Shown in pieces: positions 6,947 through 15,347 of a DNA stretch of 35,666 bases. The notes under the pieces were generated by a model that saw only the letters and a program-made list of their open reading frames with translations, searched no databases and was not told the DNA's origin. Numbering within the stretch: the first letter of the stretch is position 1; each line of letters starts with the position of its first letter. Both the position numbers and the translations under genes were made by a program. The stretch covers positions 1 to 35,666 of the forward strand of contig JBARVL010000069.1 of NCBI GenBank assembly GCA_049646245.1, in the 5' to 3' direction. Source of the stretch: Crinalium sp049646245. GTDB lineage: Bacteria; Cyanobacteriota; Cyanobacteriia; Cyanobacteriales; PCC-9333.

Positions 6947-8275
6947 TCAATATGCAACTCTTTGTTTAAGCCATTGTAGTTGTTTTCCAATGCCAAGTCC
7001 TAACAACGGTAATTTAACGTGATAACCTGCTTCAAGAAGCGGTGGGATTACAAATTCTCGGTAATGTTTCCCTCCAAGGATAATGAATTCAGTATTTTCA
7101 GGTGCAAGGTATTTTAATTTTTCTACAACTCTTATCCCCCATTCGCGTCGCTCTTGAATCGTCAGTTTATAAGGCGATTGTTCGTAAGGTTCTAGCATTT
7201 CCTTTGGTAGTACTACCCCGTGTCGGGCGCTTAACAGTAAGTATTCCACTCCTAGTTTCTCTACATATCTTTTGGCTGCTTTAAACCACTGGGAAATATA
7301 TAGTTCTGATGCGATCGCAGATTTGGTACTCTTTTTACTAACGCAGGCAATTAATGCTACAGTCCTTTGCCTAGTAGAAGTCTTTTGTGCTAATACTAAT
7401 GCTCCTAAATTATGGGTAGCTCTACCATGATTGCTTTGATGTGAACCATAAGTCCTAGTGTCAAATCCGTTGTGTCTTAGTAGAGAACAAGGGTAGCAAC
7501 TGCATACAGGAATATTAATTTTTGAGTGAAGCTCTTTAATCTGATGCTTAATTAGTTTTTCGCCTTGTGCAATTAAGAATTTACCAGCTTTAATTGCTTC
7601 AATTAAGTAACTTGAACCATCATAGGAATCAATGCCAATTTTGTTGAAAGCTTTAGCATATCGTGGTGAGCATAATCCTAGTACGTGCAGGTAGCAAGTG
7701 TCTGGGAGAAAGTTACGAATAGCGGTAATAGTTTGTAGATTATCTTGTTTAGAACCCGCTTGTGATGCCATTCCTCCAACTGCCAAAACTTTATAACCAG
7801 CTTGGTAAAGGAATTCGGCATTCTCTAATTTTTCGTTGACAGTTGCACCATGAATTACTGCCATTGGGCTGCACCAGGGCATTCGTTTTGCTGCTAGTTC
7901 TAAAAATGCGATCGCATTAGTTCTGTTGAATTCGCGCCTAGCTGTTAAATTAGTTCCTGGCAATAAGATCATGTCGGGTGGGATAATAATATCTCCAGGT
8001 TTCACGTTACGGCGTTGATATTCTAAGATTGCCCAATTTGCATTAACCAGATTTCCGCGTACTTGAGGAATTTCTTGCCATCTATATGACCACGCGCCTA
8101 CATCCCAGATGATAGGTAAATTACTAGGAATTATTGCTTGATTGAAAAATATTGAGCATAGCCAGCCATAAGGTTGTAAGTGAGCCTCTAATAATTCCCA
8201 CAATCCATACCTTTTTTGGTTAATTAGTAGGTAGTCTGTTTTCCCTATGACAGCGAAATACTTACTTTGTTTCAC
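6947..8275 (-). CDS. DpdA-like tRNA-guanine transglycosylase homologue fused to a DUF6884-like domain
   Basis: A 442-residue, two-domain protein. The N-terminal part (about 50-300) is a TGT fold: putative base-recognition and nucleophile segments WDVGAWSY (D58) and PPDMI (D101), the glycine motif AVGGMA (165-170), GIDSYDG (214-220) matching the FDCV region of TGT, and a zinc site CSCYPC (258-263) with H288 in RATHNLGAL. TGT enzymes exchange guanine for a 7-deazaguanine base. Short divergent versions in phages and bacterial islands (DpdA) act on DNA instead of tRNA. The C-terminal part (about 305-442; VALIACVSKKS...LLLSARHGVVLPKEMLEPYE) fits DUF6884. preQ0 would have to come from host genes, since none are here. 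DNA versus tRNA as target is not decided by sequence alone, but plasmid location and the divergent motifs favour DNA. Confidence 0.8.
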   Translation of the reverse strand: MKQSKYFAVIGKTDYLLINQKRYGLWELLEAHLQPYGWLCSIFFNQAIIPSNLPIIWDVGAWSYRWQEIPQVRGNLVNANWAILEYQRRNVKPGDIIIPPDMILLPGTNLTARREFNRTNAIAFLELAAKRMPWCSPMAVIHGATVNEKLENAEFLYQAGYKVLAVGGMASQAGSKQDNLQTITAIRNFLPDTCYLHVLGLCSPRYAKAFNKIGIDSYDGSSYLIEAIKAGKFLIAQGEKLIKHQIKELHSKINIPVCSCYPCSLLRHNGFDTRTYGSHQSNHGRATHNLGALVLAQKTSTRQRTVALIACVSKKSTKSAIASELYISQWFKAAKRYVEKLGVEYLLLSARHGVVLPKEMLEPYEQSPYKLTIQERREWGIRVVEKLKYLAPENTEFIILGGKHYREFVIPPLLEAGYHVKLPLLGLGIGKQLQWLKQRVAY

Positions 8276-8303
8276 AGTCTTATCTAGTTTAAATTTCCTT
8301 GAT

Positions 8304-8323
8304 ACGTCTGCGATCGCAGACGT
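8304..8323. promoter_or_regulatory. Perfect 20-bp palindrome around HIP1, upstream of the TGT-like gene
   Basis: Six-base arms ACGTCT/AGACGT flank GCGATCGC, 29-48 bp before the start codon at 8275. Arm sequences differ from the helicase palindrome, but the position is nearly the same. Confidence 0.5.
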
Positions 8324-8357
8324 AAGTAAGGGTTTAAACCAGGTGATAAGAAAATAC

Positions 8358-8391
8358 GCCAGTAGTTAGCGTAATTAGCTTTACTACTGGC
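8358..8391 (-). terminator. Probable terminator after the DUF4326 gene
   Basis: A nine-bp stem GCCAGTAGT/ACTACTGGC with a 16-base loop, followed on the minus strand by GTATTTTCTT. It starts 13 bp after the stop codon at 8404. Confidence 0.5.
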
Positions 8392-8403
8392 ATATTTGAA
8401 CGA

Positions 8404-9297
8404 TTAATGTTTATCTAGTACATCCCAGAATTCCTGTGGTAATGCTACATTTGCTGGAATATCCACGTTACTAAATAGGCTGACAATTTCACTGACTTTG
8501 AAGCCTGCTAGACTGCATCCGATCATCGTAACTAAACATTTTTTATCTGGATTATCACCAGCCCACGCTAAGAACTGCTTAACTTGGCATCTCACTTGCT
8601 CGATAGTTATTGCTGGTTTGTGCGATCGCAGTTCTTTGGTTACAATCCCGTAACTTGCACCTTCGTAACCTTGCATATAGCCCTTAGCAGTACCATAAAC
8701 TGCCCATTTCCCAATACTGCCGGGGCTGTGCTGGTAATTTCCAAAAGCGCATTTTGCAGCGCCCTTGCCATGCCGACCTTCAACATTTGTCCCATAGACG
8801 AATATTTCGTTGGGCTTAAGTTTAGTGACAAATTCAGGAGTTACTAACCGCTGCCTACTTTGGCTTCGTCGCTGCTCTAATTGGTTTAATAACCAAACGA
8901 TTCCTTTATACAATATTTGAGCATGGCATTTAGGCGCTACTTTGCTATCGGCTTGGTAGTTAGGAAAGTTAATGCACCAACACATTAAACCTTCTACGTC
9001 CCCTTTCCTAATTTCCTTTGCTAAAGCTACTACTTTCTTGAGGTACTGCTTTTCCCAAAGTTCTAGCCTTTCAGTATCCTTTGCAAGTGCAGCTTTTAGT
9101 AGCTTGTATAGCCATTTTCGGTACTCGGAAATGCAATCTTCTAAACTGTCTACTAGCCAAACTGCCACTTTGGTTTCCTTGTGGCTGAATGGGTTCCCTA
9201 GCCCTAATTCAGCTAAGGACTTACCTCTACCTACATATTTGATTTGATTATTGTTGTTTAGCAACTGCTGATTAAATTTGTAGATGTCAATCATCAC
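8404..9297 (-). CDS. DUF4326 domain fused to a phage A1S_2505-like domain
   Basis: A 297-residue fusion. Residues about 20-130 fit DUF4326: YVGRGKSLAELGLGNPF (21-37), a helical middle, then LMCWCINFP (104-112) and CH (124-125), matching the conserved GRG / GNPF / CWC / CH pattern. Residues about 160-297 form a second domain (IFVYGTNVEGRHGKGAAKCA, GASYGIVTKE, VTMIGCSLAGF, NVALP..W) like phage-derived proteins annotated as A1S_2505-type, with a macro-domain-like glycine pattern. Neither domain has a proven reaction that I can name; DUF4326 often accompanies NAD/ADP-ribose-related (NADAR) genes, so nucleotide-derivative chemistry is plausible. It lies upstream of the TGT-like gene on the same strand, but a hairpin separates them. 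Confidence 0.75.
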   Translation of the reverse strand: MMIDIYKFNQQLLNNNNQIKYVGRGKSLAELGLGNPFSHKETKVAVWLVDSLEDCISEYRKWLYKLLKAALAKDTERLELWEKQYLKKVVALAKEIRKGDVEGLMCWCINFPNYQADSKVAPKCHAQILYKGIVWLLNQLEQRRSQSRQRLVTPEFVTKLKPNEIFVYGTNVEGRHGKGAAKCAFGNYQHSPGSIGKWAVYGTAKGYMQGYEGASYGIVTKELRSHKPAITIEQVRCQVKQFLAWAGDNPDKKCLVTMIGCSLAGFKVSEIVSLFSNVDIPANVALPQEFWDVLDKH

Positions 9298-9323
9298 TTT
9301 GATCCAATTACTTCATTCTGGTT

Positions 9324-9337
9324 ACAGCGATCGCTGT
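9324..9337. promoter_or_regulatory. 14-bp palindrome around HIP1, upstream of the DUF4326 gene
   Basis: ACAGCGATCGCTGT, 27-40 bp before the start codon. It is shorter than the two other HIP1-centred palindromes but similarly placed. Confidence 0.4.
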
Positions 9338-9379
9338 CTTTGTGGTGGTGGAAATATTTGGATTTGGTATAAATTCTTA

Positions 9380-9423
9380 AAGTTATACATCAAGTTATAC
9401 ATTGCGTATACGCGATCGTATAC
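9380..9423. promoter_or_regulatory. Tandem 12-mers and an adjacent inverted repeat
   Basis: AAGTTATACAT(C/T) occurs twice head to tail (9380-9391, 9392-9403), directly followed by arms GTATACG/CGTATAC around CGAT (9406-9423). This may be the control region of the DUF4326 gene, which starts 83 bp away. Confidence 0.4.
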
Positions 9424-9457
9424 GTGCAGATGCAATACTACTTCTGTCTTTATTTAG

Positions 9458-9643
9458 CCCGGTCTGGAACCTGACAATAACTTAAAAATTTTGCACCCTG
9501 ACAGTGCTGAGAGCAGTTTACAAAATGTCAATAGATTAGAAGAAGTTCAACAGATTAGTGAGCAACCACATAAGTGCAACTCTAGGTTGGTTTTAAAAGG
9601 AATTAAATTTGTTTCCGACCCTCAACCTGATTTCCACTTTTAA
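9458..9643 (+). pseudogene. Possible C-terminal gene remnant
   Basis: An open frame of 61 codons with no ATG, bounded by a TAG at 9455-9457 and a TAA at 9641-9643. It reads plausibly as protein (LQNVNRLEEVQQISEQPHK ... KGIKFVSDPQPDFHF) and is the only plus-strand coding-like stretch in this gap. It may be the tail of a lost gene. A TTG start is conceivable. Chance is not excluded. Confidence 0.25.
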
Positions 9644-9650
9644 ATCGCTT

Positions 9651-10601
9651 TTAATTTTCTTGGTTGATATTTATGCTTATTGGACTATTTGTTTCCTGAT
9701 TTGTATTGGTTTGACGCGGATAGGTTGGGGTTGGAAATGTTCGTGGATCTGACGGCAGGCTTGGCAAGGTGCGTTCATTTGGTGGAATGGTGCGTGGGAT
9801 ATTTGGTGGTTGTGTTGGTAATGAAGGTGGTGGTGAAGAAGGTATTTCTATTCTCGGTGCTTCAGGGTTGGGAGGTAAAGGAGGCATATTTTGATCGTTG
9901 AGGTAATCTAGCGATATTTCTCCTAAAGCTGTAATTACTGATAGTGACACTCTTGCTTTTGCTGCGGCTTTGGCTATGGGCATAGAATTTCTAGCTAGTG
10001 CTAAAAACTCTTTGATTCTGAAGATTATTGGGTCACTAGCGTCTGTATAGCCTCTGCTAATTGCAATCCTTAAACCTGTTTCTATATCGCTTAAGGTTGC
10101 CATGCGGTTCCCTGATACTAAAATTCTTTGTTCTATGTAGGGAGAGAAAGGGGAGATGGTGATGCCATTAGTAGTTACTTGTCCGTAGCTAGGAACGACG
10201 TTAAAGGTATAAAGTTGTTCTTCTCCATCTGGTGAGCGCGTTTTTACCGATAGGTTTGTGATGAATGTGGTTGTAGCGCCGGGGAACCGTAAAGGTTGAA
10301 TCACTTTCAAGAATATGGTCTTAGCCTTTTGGCTGTCTAGTGTTGCGTCTGTGTTAATTACAGTTCTGGACGGATCTGCTAGAAGTATGTAAGTGATTAT
10401 TTCTCCAGTTTTAGTAAAGTCTATCACTGTCGCTCTTCCAGCCCAAACTGGAACATTTACAGTTCGGTTTATAGCAGTTTCTCTGTCTATTATTGTCAAT
10501 GAGGTGTTTTGAGAGACGGCTTTTATAGGTATAGTTACTACTGTTGCAATTAATATAGTTTTGGCAATTAACCCTTTAATTTTGTTGATTGTAGCTTTCA
10601 T
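9651..10601 (-). CDS. Secreted VirB9/TraK-like T4SS core-complex candidate
   Basis: A 316-residue protein with an N-terminal signal peptide (basic MKATINKIKG, hydrophobic LIAKTILIATVVTIPI, cleavage near AVSQ, about residue 31). The following region is beta-rich (RTVNVPVWAGRATVIDFTKTGEIITYILLADPSRTVINTD) and resembles the N-terminal domain of VirB9/TrbG/TraK proteins, which form the outer ring of the secretion channel. The C-terminal third is Pro-rich (IEIPSSPPPSLPTQPPNIP...), a likely periplasmic or cell-wall-spanning linker. It is the last gene of the T4SS series. The VirB9 call rests on general pattern and context, not on a unique motif, so another exported plasmid protein is possible. Confidence 0.5.
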   Translation of the reverse strand: MKATINKIKGLIAKTILIATVVTIPIKAVSQNTSLTIIDRETAINRTVNVPVWAGRATVIDFTKTGEIITYILLADPSRTVINTDATLDSQKAKTIFLKVIQPLRFPGATTTFITNLSVKTRSPDGEEQLYTFNVVPSYGQVTTNGITISPFSPYIEQRILVSGNRMATLSDIETGLRIAISRGYTDASDPIIFRIKEFLALARNSMPIAKAAAKARVSLSVITALGEISLDYLNDQNMPPLPPNPEAPRIEIPSSPPPSLPTQPPNIPRTIPPNERTLPSLPSDPRTFPTPTYPRQTNTNQETNSPISININQEN

Positions 10602-11002
10602 GTTTTTGAATTGATTATTCAGATTTTTTTAACAACTGTTGATTATTGTTTAATTTGATACTGAGTAAACACACAAAATAAAACTAACTCTTTTAGCTTT
10701 AGCTATTAAGTATATCATATAATATGCAGTTTTTATATATTAAAAATCTATTAACATACAATTATTTGATATGATAATTAAAAAAGTTTGATGCTTGCAT
10801 TGTGTTGGCTGTTATGCAAGCAAAATTGTATTTCACTATTTAATTAATGTGCTTTTAGAAGTTATGTGGTTTATTTTTATAGATGCTCTGCGATAGCAGA
10901 TATATTTATTTTATTGTTGCTGAAGAAGTTATAGTGTCTAGTTTATTGAAACATTTTATACACTATACGCAAATTTAAAAATTTAGTAATTAATAAATGT
11001 TT
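10602..11002. other. AT-rich intergenic gap
   Basis: About 400 bp, strongly AT-rich, no credible gene on either strand. It contains one short hairpin TCTGC-GATA-GCAGA (about 10887-10900), a decayed HIP1-like palindrome. It probably holds the promoter for the VirB9-like gene. Confidence 0.4.
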
Positions 11003-11260
11003 TTATTTAGATAGTTTGTAAACAATACAAGCTATCCAATAAAAACTTATAAGAAAAATAATTATGCCTAGTAAACGTGCTGAATAGTATGGCGAACAGA
11101 TGAAAAGATAGGCAATAAATAAAAATGCTAACCATCCAACTAAATCACTATAAATAGTTCCCTGACCATAGGTAGCATCGTCTATTTCTCTAACCCGTTG
11201 TCTTTCTTTATAAGTTAAACTTTGGTGGTTTTTTATTTCTTTTTTAGATAGTTTAGTCAT
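11003..11260 (-). CDS. Small membrane protein in the T4SS block
   Basis: An 85-residue protein. A basic, charged N-terminal third (MTKLSKKEIKNHQSLTYKERQRVREIDD) is followed by two hydrophobic helices, about residues 40-57 (DLVGWLAFLFIAYLFICS) and 62-81 (ARLLGIIIFLISFYWIACIV). The two-helix hairpin form is typical of small inner-membrane T4SS accessory proteins, but I recognise no specific family. VirB3 is not a good guess because a VirB3-like part already seems fused to VirB4. It is isolated by AT-rich gaps of 170 and 400 bp. Confidence 0.6.
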   Translation of the reverse strand: MTKLSKKEIKNHQSLTYKERQRVREIDDATYGQGTIYSDLVGWLAFLFIAYLFICSPYYSARLLGIIIFLISFYWIACIVYKLSK

Positions 11261-11390
11261 TGCTCAATAAATCTATCAATTTAACTAATAACAATACAAA
11301 AATAAATTCTAATTTATATAGCTTGTTTATAAATATTAAAGTTTTAAAGCTCATAAATTTATGATTATTAATTATGCGGAAAGTAGGCAG

Positions 11391-11421
11391 GGAGGCATAT
11401 TATAAATTAATATACACCTCC
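11391..11421 (-). terminator. Weak terminator-like hairpin after the VirB10-like gene
   Basis: Arms GGAGG...ATATTA/TAATAT...CCTCC form an interrupted stem eight bases past the VirB10-like stop. There is no good T-run, so function is uncertain. Confidence 0.3.
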
Positions 11422-11428
11422 TCGCCTT

Positions 11429-13447
11429 TTATAGTTTGAGTTTTAAAAAAGCGTTTGTAACTACAGTTACTTCAGTTCCTGTTGGTACTACATTGATATT
11501 TGGTCTTCTTAATAGTTCTTCTGTCGCTCGATCAGATCTTTGTTCTAATCGTCTAGCTGTAGCACCGAAAAATCCTTCAAGTGCTGCCCCTAAAATGTTA
11601 GGTTCGCTTGTGGTGGTTCTAGTTCTTTGACTACTGCCAATATTAGAAGAATCAAATATAGTTTCGCTGCGCGGACGATTGATAATTTCTCCAACTTTAC
11701 CTAAACCGCTTAAAGCTCCTACTAACAAGTCTTGTTTAGCGATATTTCCACCAGGATCGAAATGCCCTCTAGCAATTAGAGGTTCGTTATTTTTACTGTT
11801 TATTGTGATAGTTCCAATTGGTATTTGCTGCTGTCGTACTCGACCTTGTGAATCTTTATAAACTATAGCGATCGCACTTAGAGAAACAAACTTGTTGCTG
11901 GCTATGCTATCTGGTTGGGCGATGATCACAGTGCCTTTGGGCAGTCCTACTGTTCCATCAGTCGCCATCAGGCTTTCTGTCAGTTCAATACTTGTCCTAC
12001 TTCTGGTTGGGTCTTGCCCCGCCTCATTCCAATTTAGAGGTACTATTACCCGCCCCTTAGCTGATCTGCCTATAGCAATCTCCCTTGTGGTCTTTATGCC
12101 TGTGCCTGTTTGATTTCTGGGTTTACGATTTAGTATTCCTTCTTCACCATCAGTAAGTGCTATTGTAAGTGCGTCGTTATTGCTGTCACCGCCGTTATAA
12201 ACTAGGAAATCTGCGCTTGCTACAAGGCTTCTGTCAACAAGAGTTTGAGTTTGATATTGATTTAATTCATTGTTATTGATGGCTTCATTACTATTTGAAT
12301 CGGTTGTAGTATAGGCAACTGTTTTTATTGTTGCTCCATCTTCAGTAGGTATGTTACTACTTTGTCTATTTGTTATTTCTTCTACAGTTTCTTCGGTGTA
12401 ACTTTCATTACTATCTCCGATAGTAACGGTAGGGATTGTGGTGGAACTTGATGTAGTTCTGTTACTACCTGATCTAATATTTTGCTGTATTTCTGGAGGT
12501 GATATGTTAGTAGGTTGTTGGCTAGTTTGTGTTTCTGTCGTGCTATTAACAGTAGATGGGCTAGCACTTGTTTGAGAAGTTTGATTACCTTGATTACCTT
12601 TATCTGCTCTAACTTCACCTAATTGACTTAGCCTTGCCCATTGTTCAGTAGGATCTACTTGCTCTACTTGCGGGCGAGGTTGCAGTGTATTAGCTGGAGT
12701 TGCAATTCTAGGTTGAGGTGCGGGTTGTGGATTGTTTGCGGGTACTCGGACAGTTCTCGTAATAGTCCTTGTTACTACTCTTGGTGGCGATTCAACTGTT
12801 CTGGTAATTACCCTTGGTGGAGCTTGTACAGTCCGAGTAACTACTCTTGGTGGGGGTGGTGCAGCAGTTCTTGTTGTGGTTCTAGCTGTTGTGGATTCAG
12901 GTTTGCGATCGCGGATGGTGGTAGTGGTAGTAGTGGTTTCTGGGGTAGGTGCAGGACTTGCTTCAATTGCTCTACGTTGATCTTGAAATGCTAAGTTGGC
13001 TTTTAATTCAGCGGAATTATCCACAACTGGTGCGGGTGTTGGAGTTGTTTTTGTTTCAGTAACGGTTTTTTTAACTGGTCTGGGTGCAAATACTCCAAAC
13101 CATACCATTATTAAGAAAGCTCCGGCTCCACCTACCATAGCCAAGATTGTTAGTAATCTTATTCCTGGTTTTTGAGATGTGGCTTTTATTTCCCCTGTTT
13201 CAGTTTGTTGTAATCGTTGTTCTTCCGGTATTAGTAGCTCATCATCATCTTCTGTATGTGTATGTGTATGTACTCCAGCTAATAAATTTTGCTCTTCTAG
13301 ACTTAAATCATCGTCGTTAGCAGTAATTGTAATAGTTTGAACAATGGGAGGACTTTGTGGGGGTGGATTATTGTCTCCATTATTACTATGGTTGTTTTGG
13401 ATGGTTGTATTTAGGTTATCTGGATTTTCAAATTCTGCTGGGTTCAT
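11429..13447 (-). CDS. VirB10/TrbI-like T4SS channel scaffold
   Basis: A 672-residue protein with the VirB10 layout: a cytoplasmic acidic/Pro-rich N-terminus, one membrane helix (about 98-121, LLTILAMVGGAGAFLIMVWFGV), a long disordered Thr/Pro-rich periplasmic linker, and a C-terminal beta-barrel-like domain (about 430-672) with VGLPKGTVIIAQPDSI, VYKDSQGRVRQQQIPIGTI and the final NINVVPTGTEVTVVTNAFLKL, similar to the closing motif of VirB10/TrbI. VirB10 spans from inner to outer membrane and couples ATP use to channel opening. The linker includes repeats of RVVTRTV-xxPP (about 200-236). The start is 13 bp after the VirB8-like stop, so the two are co-transcribed. Confidence 0.75.
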   Translation of the reverse strand: MNPAEFENPDNLNTTIQNNHSNNGDNNPPPQSPPIVQTITITANDDDLSLEEQNLLAGVHTHTHTEDDDELLIPEEQRLQQTETGEIKATSQKPGIRLLTILAMVGGAGAFLIMVWFGVFAPRPVKKTVTETKTTPTPAPVVDNSAELKANLAFQDQRRAIEASPAPTPETTTTTTTIRDRKPESTTARTTTRTAAPPPPRVVTRTVQAPPRVITRTVESPPRVVTRTITRTVRVPANNPQPAPQPRIATPANTLQPRPQVEQVDPTEQWARLSQLGEVRADKGNQGNQTSQTSASPSTVNSTTETQTSQQPTNISPPEIQQNIRSGSNRTTSSSTTIPTVTIGDSNESYTEETVEEITNRQSSNIPTEDGATIKTVAYTTTDSNSNEAINNNELNQYQTQTLVDRSLVASADFLVYNGGDSNNDALTIALTDGEEGILNRKPRNQTGTGIKTTREIAIGRSAKGRVIVPLNWNEAGQDPTRSRTSIELTESLMATDGTVGLPKGTVIIAQPDSIASNKFVSLSAIAIVYKDSQGRVRQQQIPIGTITINSKNNEPLIARGHFDPGGNIAKQDLLVGALSGLGKVGEIINRPRSETIFDSSNIGSSQRTRTTTSEPNILGAALEGFFGATARRLEQRSDRATEELLRRPNINVVPTGTEVTVVTNAFLKLKL

Positions 13448-13460
13448 TTGTCATTAAGTT

Positions 13461-14183
13461 TTATTTTAATGGGATAAATTCACTGAGTTGTTGTATTTCT
13501 AAGCCACTTGCTCTTAGTTCATACACTTTCTGTTCAAAAACATTAGTGTCCTTACCGAACGTTGGGTTTTGGATATCTGTGGCTTTAATCCTGAAAGTGC
13601 GATTAAATTCTAATCTTTCATCACTCCCTGTTTTTCGGTCAACTAGCAATCTAGTAGCGATCATATCTACATCCCATACCCCCGGCTTTACTTCTCTTGG
13701 TTCTGAGATGTAGGAAATAATAATAGCTGCACGCAGACCTCCAGAGAAGATACTTGTAGGTACTAAATCAGCTATTTGTGTTAGAGAGGCTTTACCAAAT
13801 TTTGGCTCCATCAATAAAGAAGCAAAATAAGTGCTGCTTGGTACTTTTTTGTTACCTACTTTTACTCCTTGATCAACTTCGTCCGTACCAGGAACTTTGC
13901 TATCCCAGTTAAAAGTAAGCTGCGACCAATCTCGGACAAATTTTTGAATTACTGTGGGATACCTCCAGTATTGATCTTTTTCAGAAACGTAGTAAGTTTG
14001 ACCATTTAGTAGTTGTACATTTGTTGGTTTTCGATTAGCTGTTGCATTAATTTTAACGGAAATGAAAAGTATAAAAAGTAGTATTAATGCTTGAACTCCA
14101 GCAATTCCAACGAAACATAGGGCTAGGATTTCTTTAGTTTCGGGAAGTAGTTGCGTTTTTTCAGTTAGTCGCTTAAGTTTCAT
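13461..14183 (-). CDS. VirB8/TraE-like inner-membrane T4SS protein
   Basis: A 240-residue protein with a short cytoplasmic N-terminus, one membrane helix (about 18-44, EILALCFVGIAGVQALILLFILFISV) and a periplasmic domain of mixed alpha/beta character. This is the VirB8/TraE plan, in which an NTF2-like periplasmic domain bridges the inner-membrane complex and the core channel. Segments such as KDQYWRYPTVIQKFVRDWSQLTFNW and GVWDVDMIATRLLVDRKTGSDERLEFNRTFRI fit such a domain. Position supports the call: it lies between VirB6-like (5-bp gap) and VirB10-like (13-bp gap) genes. Sequence similarity to textbook VirB8 is weak. Confidence 0.6.
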   Translation of the reverse strand: MKLKRLTEKTQLLPETKEILALCFVGIAGVQALILLFILFISVKINATANRKPTNVQLLNGQTYYVSEKDQYWRYPTVIQKFVRDWSQLTFNWDSKVPGTDEVDQGVKVGNKKVPSSTYFASLLMEPKFGKASLTQIADLVPTSIFSGGLRAAIIISYISEPREVKPGVWDVDMIATRLLVDRKTGSDERLEFNRTFRIKATDIQNPTFGKDTNVFEQKVYELRASGLEIQQLSEFIPLK

Positions 14184-14187
14184 TTTT

Positions 14188-15285
14188 TTATCTTCTTTCT
14201 AACCCACTGGCTATTATATTTGTGGTTGCTCCAACTAGATTGCTTCCCACATCAATTAATTGTTTTACGTTTGATGCAATGCCGTTGTAAAGGGCAATTC
14301 CGCCACCACCAGCTATTAAACTTGCAAGAATTGGTGCAAATATTGCTAAAAAGAATAAGAATGCCATATCTGAACTTTCTTCTGCTCCAGATTTAACGAG
14401 GATAGCTGCTGATAATCCAACTACAATGTTGTATCCAAGTTGTATTCCAAATAGGGCGATAAAGCCACTCGCCCAAGCCCATATAGGACGACCTTGGAGT
14501 GGAAGTAATGACATTCCCATTGCTATAGGCGCAAACAAGGCTGTCATTAATAGGGCAGCCTCTAGCATATTTGTAAACGCCCATTGCAAGCTAAATAGTA
14601 TAACTCTTATTATTTGAAACATTGTTGCTTTGAATATTGATCCAACAATGTCATTTAGCCCTGTACCCATGTTTTGTACTGAATTTATAAAATTGCTTAA
14701 ACCTGGTAATGCTCCTCCAGCTTGTTGTTCTGCTGCTGTTAGTATTTGTTGTGCTTGAGGTTGTTTAGAAGTCCAGCAGGTTGTTAAATCTTCTCCTGCT
14801 TTCCCTTCACAATCTTTGTATAAATTTTCTATTTGTGTTTTGTAAGTTCCGGTCAACGTCACATCAGTGATGGCTTTTTTGAATGTTACTTCGCCTAATT
14901 GCGCTTCTAAAACGTCAGTTACTATTTTGTGAGCAAAATTTCTTTCCATGGTGATGGTTTTTGCTAACAAGTTGCCGTTCTGTCCTAAAAACAACATAAT
15001 TACTATGGGCCAAACAAATAAAGCTATTAATTCTGACCAGCTTTGGCGATCAATTATTTCTTTTCCACTGGTCATGCTTAGGTACAAAATACTTACCGCA
15101 GCTAAGGCAATTCCTAGTTTTACTAATCCAGCCCACAACCCTGTATCTGGGTCAAATAAAGTAGTCCAGCTGTCCTCCCAACCTGCTGCGGTTGCTTTTG
15201 CAACATCCATCGCCCCAGTGATCATGCCAAGCCCGTCATTCTCCCCGCCAGTTGGCGGGTTTGTTTGCATTAATAGTTGAATCAT
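14188..15285 (-). CDS. VirB6/TrbL-like polytopic membrane protein
   Basis: A 365-residue, strongly hydrophobic protein. Predicted helices lie around residues 52-70, 84-100, 219-238, 240-260, 265-285 and 300-330, with a soluble loop (about 105-210) that contains two cysteines (KDCEGKAGEDLTTCW). A Gly/Ala-rich last helix pair and a short tail complete it. This fits VirB6/TrbL, the polytopic inner-membrane platform component of T4SS. It starts 62 bp after the VirB5-like gene and runs into the VirB8-like gene with a 4-bp gap. An ATG six codons later (MQTNPP) is an alternative start. Confidence 0.65.
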   Translation of the reverse strand: MIQLLMQTNPPTGGENDGLGMITGAMDVAKATAAGWEDSWTTLFDPDTGLWAGLVKLGIALAAVSILYLSMTSGKEIIDRQSWSELIALFVWPIVIMLFLGQNGNLLAKTITMERNFAHKIVTDVLEAQLGEVTFKKAITDVTLTGTYKTQIENLYKDCEGKAGEDLTTCWTSKQPQAQQILTAAEQQAGGALPGLSNFINSVQNMGTGLNDIVGSIFKATMFQIIRVILFSLQWAFTNMLEAALLMTALFAPIAMGMSLLPLQGRPIWAWASGFIALFGIQLGYNIVVGLSAAILVKSGAEESSDMAFLFFLAIFAPILASLIAGGGGIALYNGIASNVKQLIDVGSNLVGATTNIIASGLERR

Positions 15286-15347
15286 GGTTTGGGTTTAAAA
15301 ATTATACAGGGTTGTAATTATTGGGGTTATATTAGATTTGATTGTCT

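Noticed and set aside
12641..12994. Plus-strand frames rich in Cys/Ser/Trp and Val/Gly opposite the VirB10-like linker
   Set aside because: They are reverse reading of Thr/Pro repeats; the repeated look is inherited from the minus-strand coding repeats.
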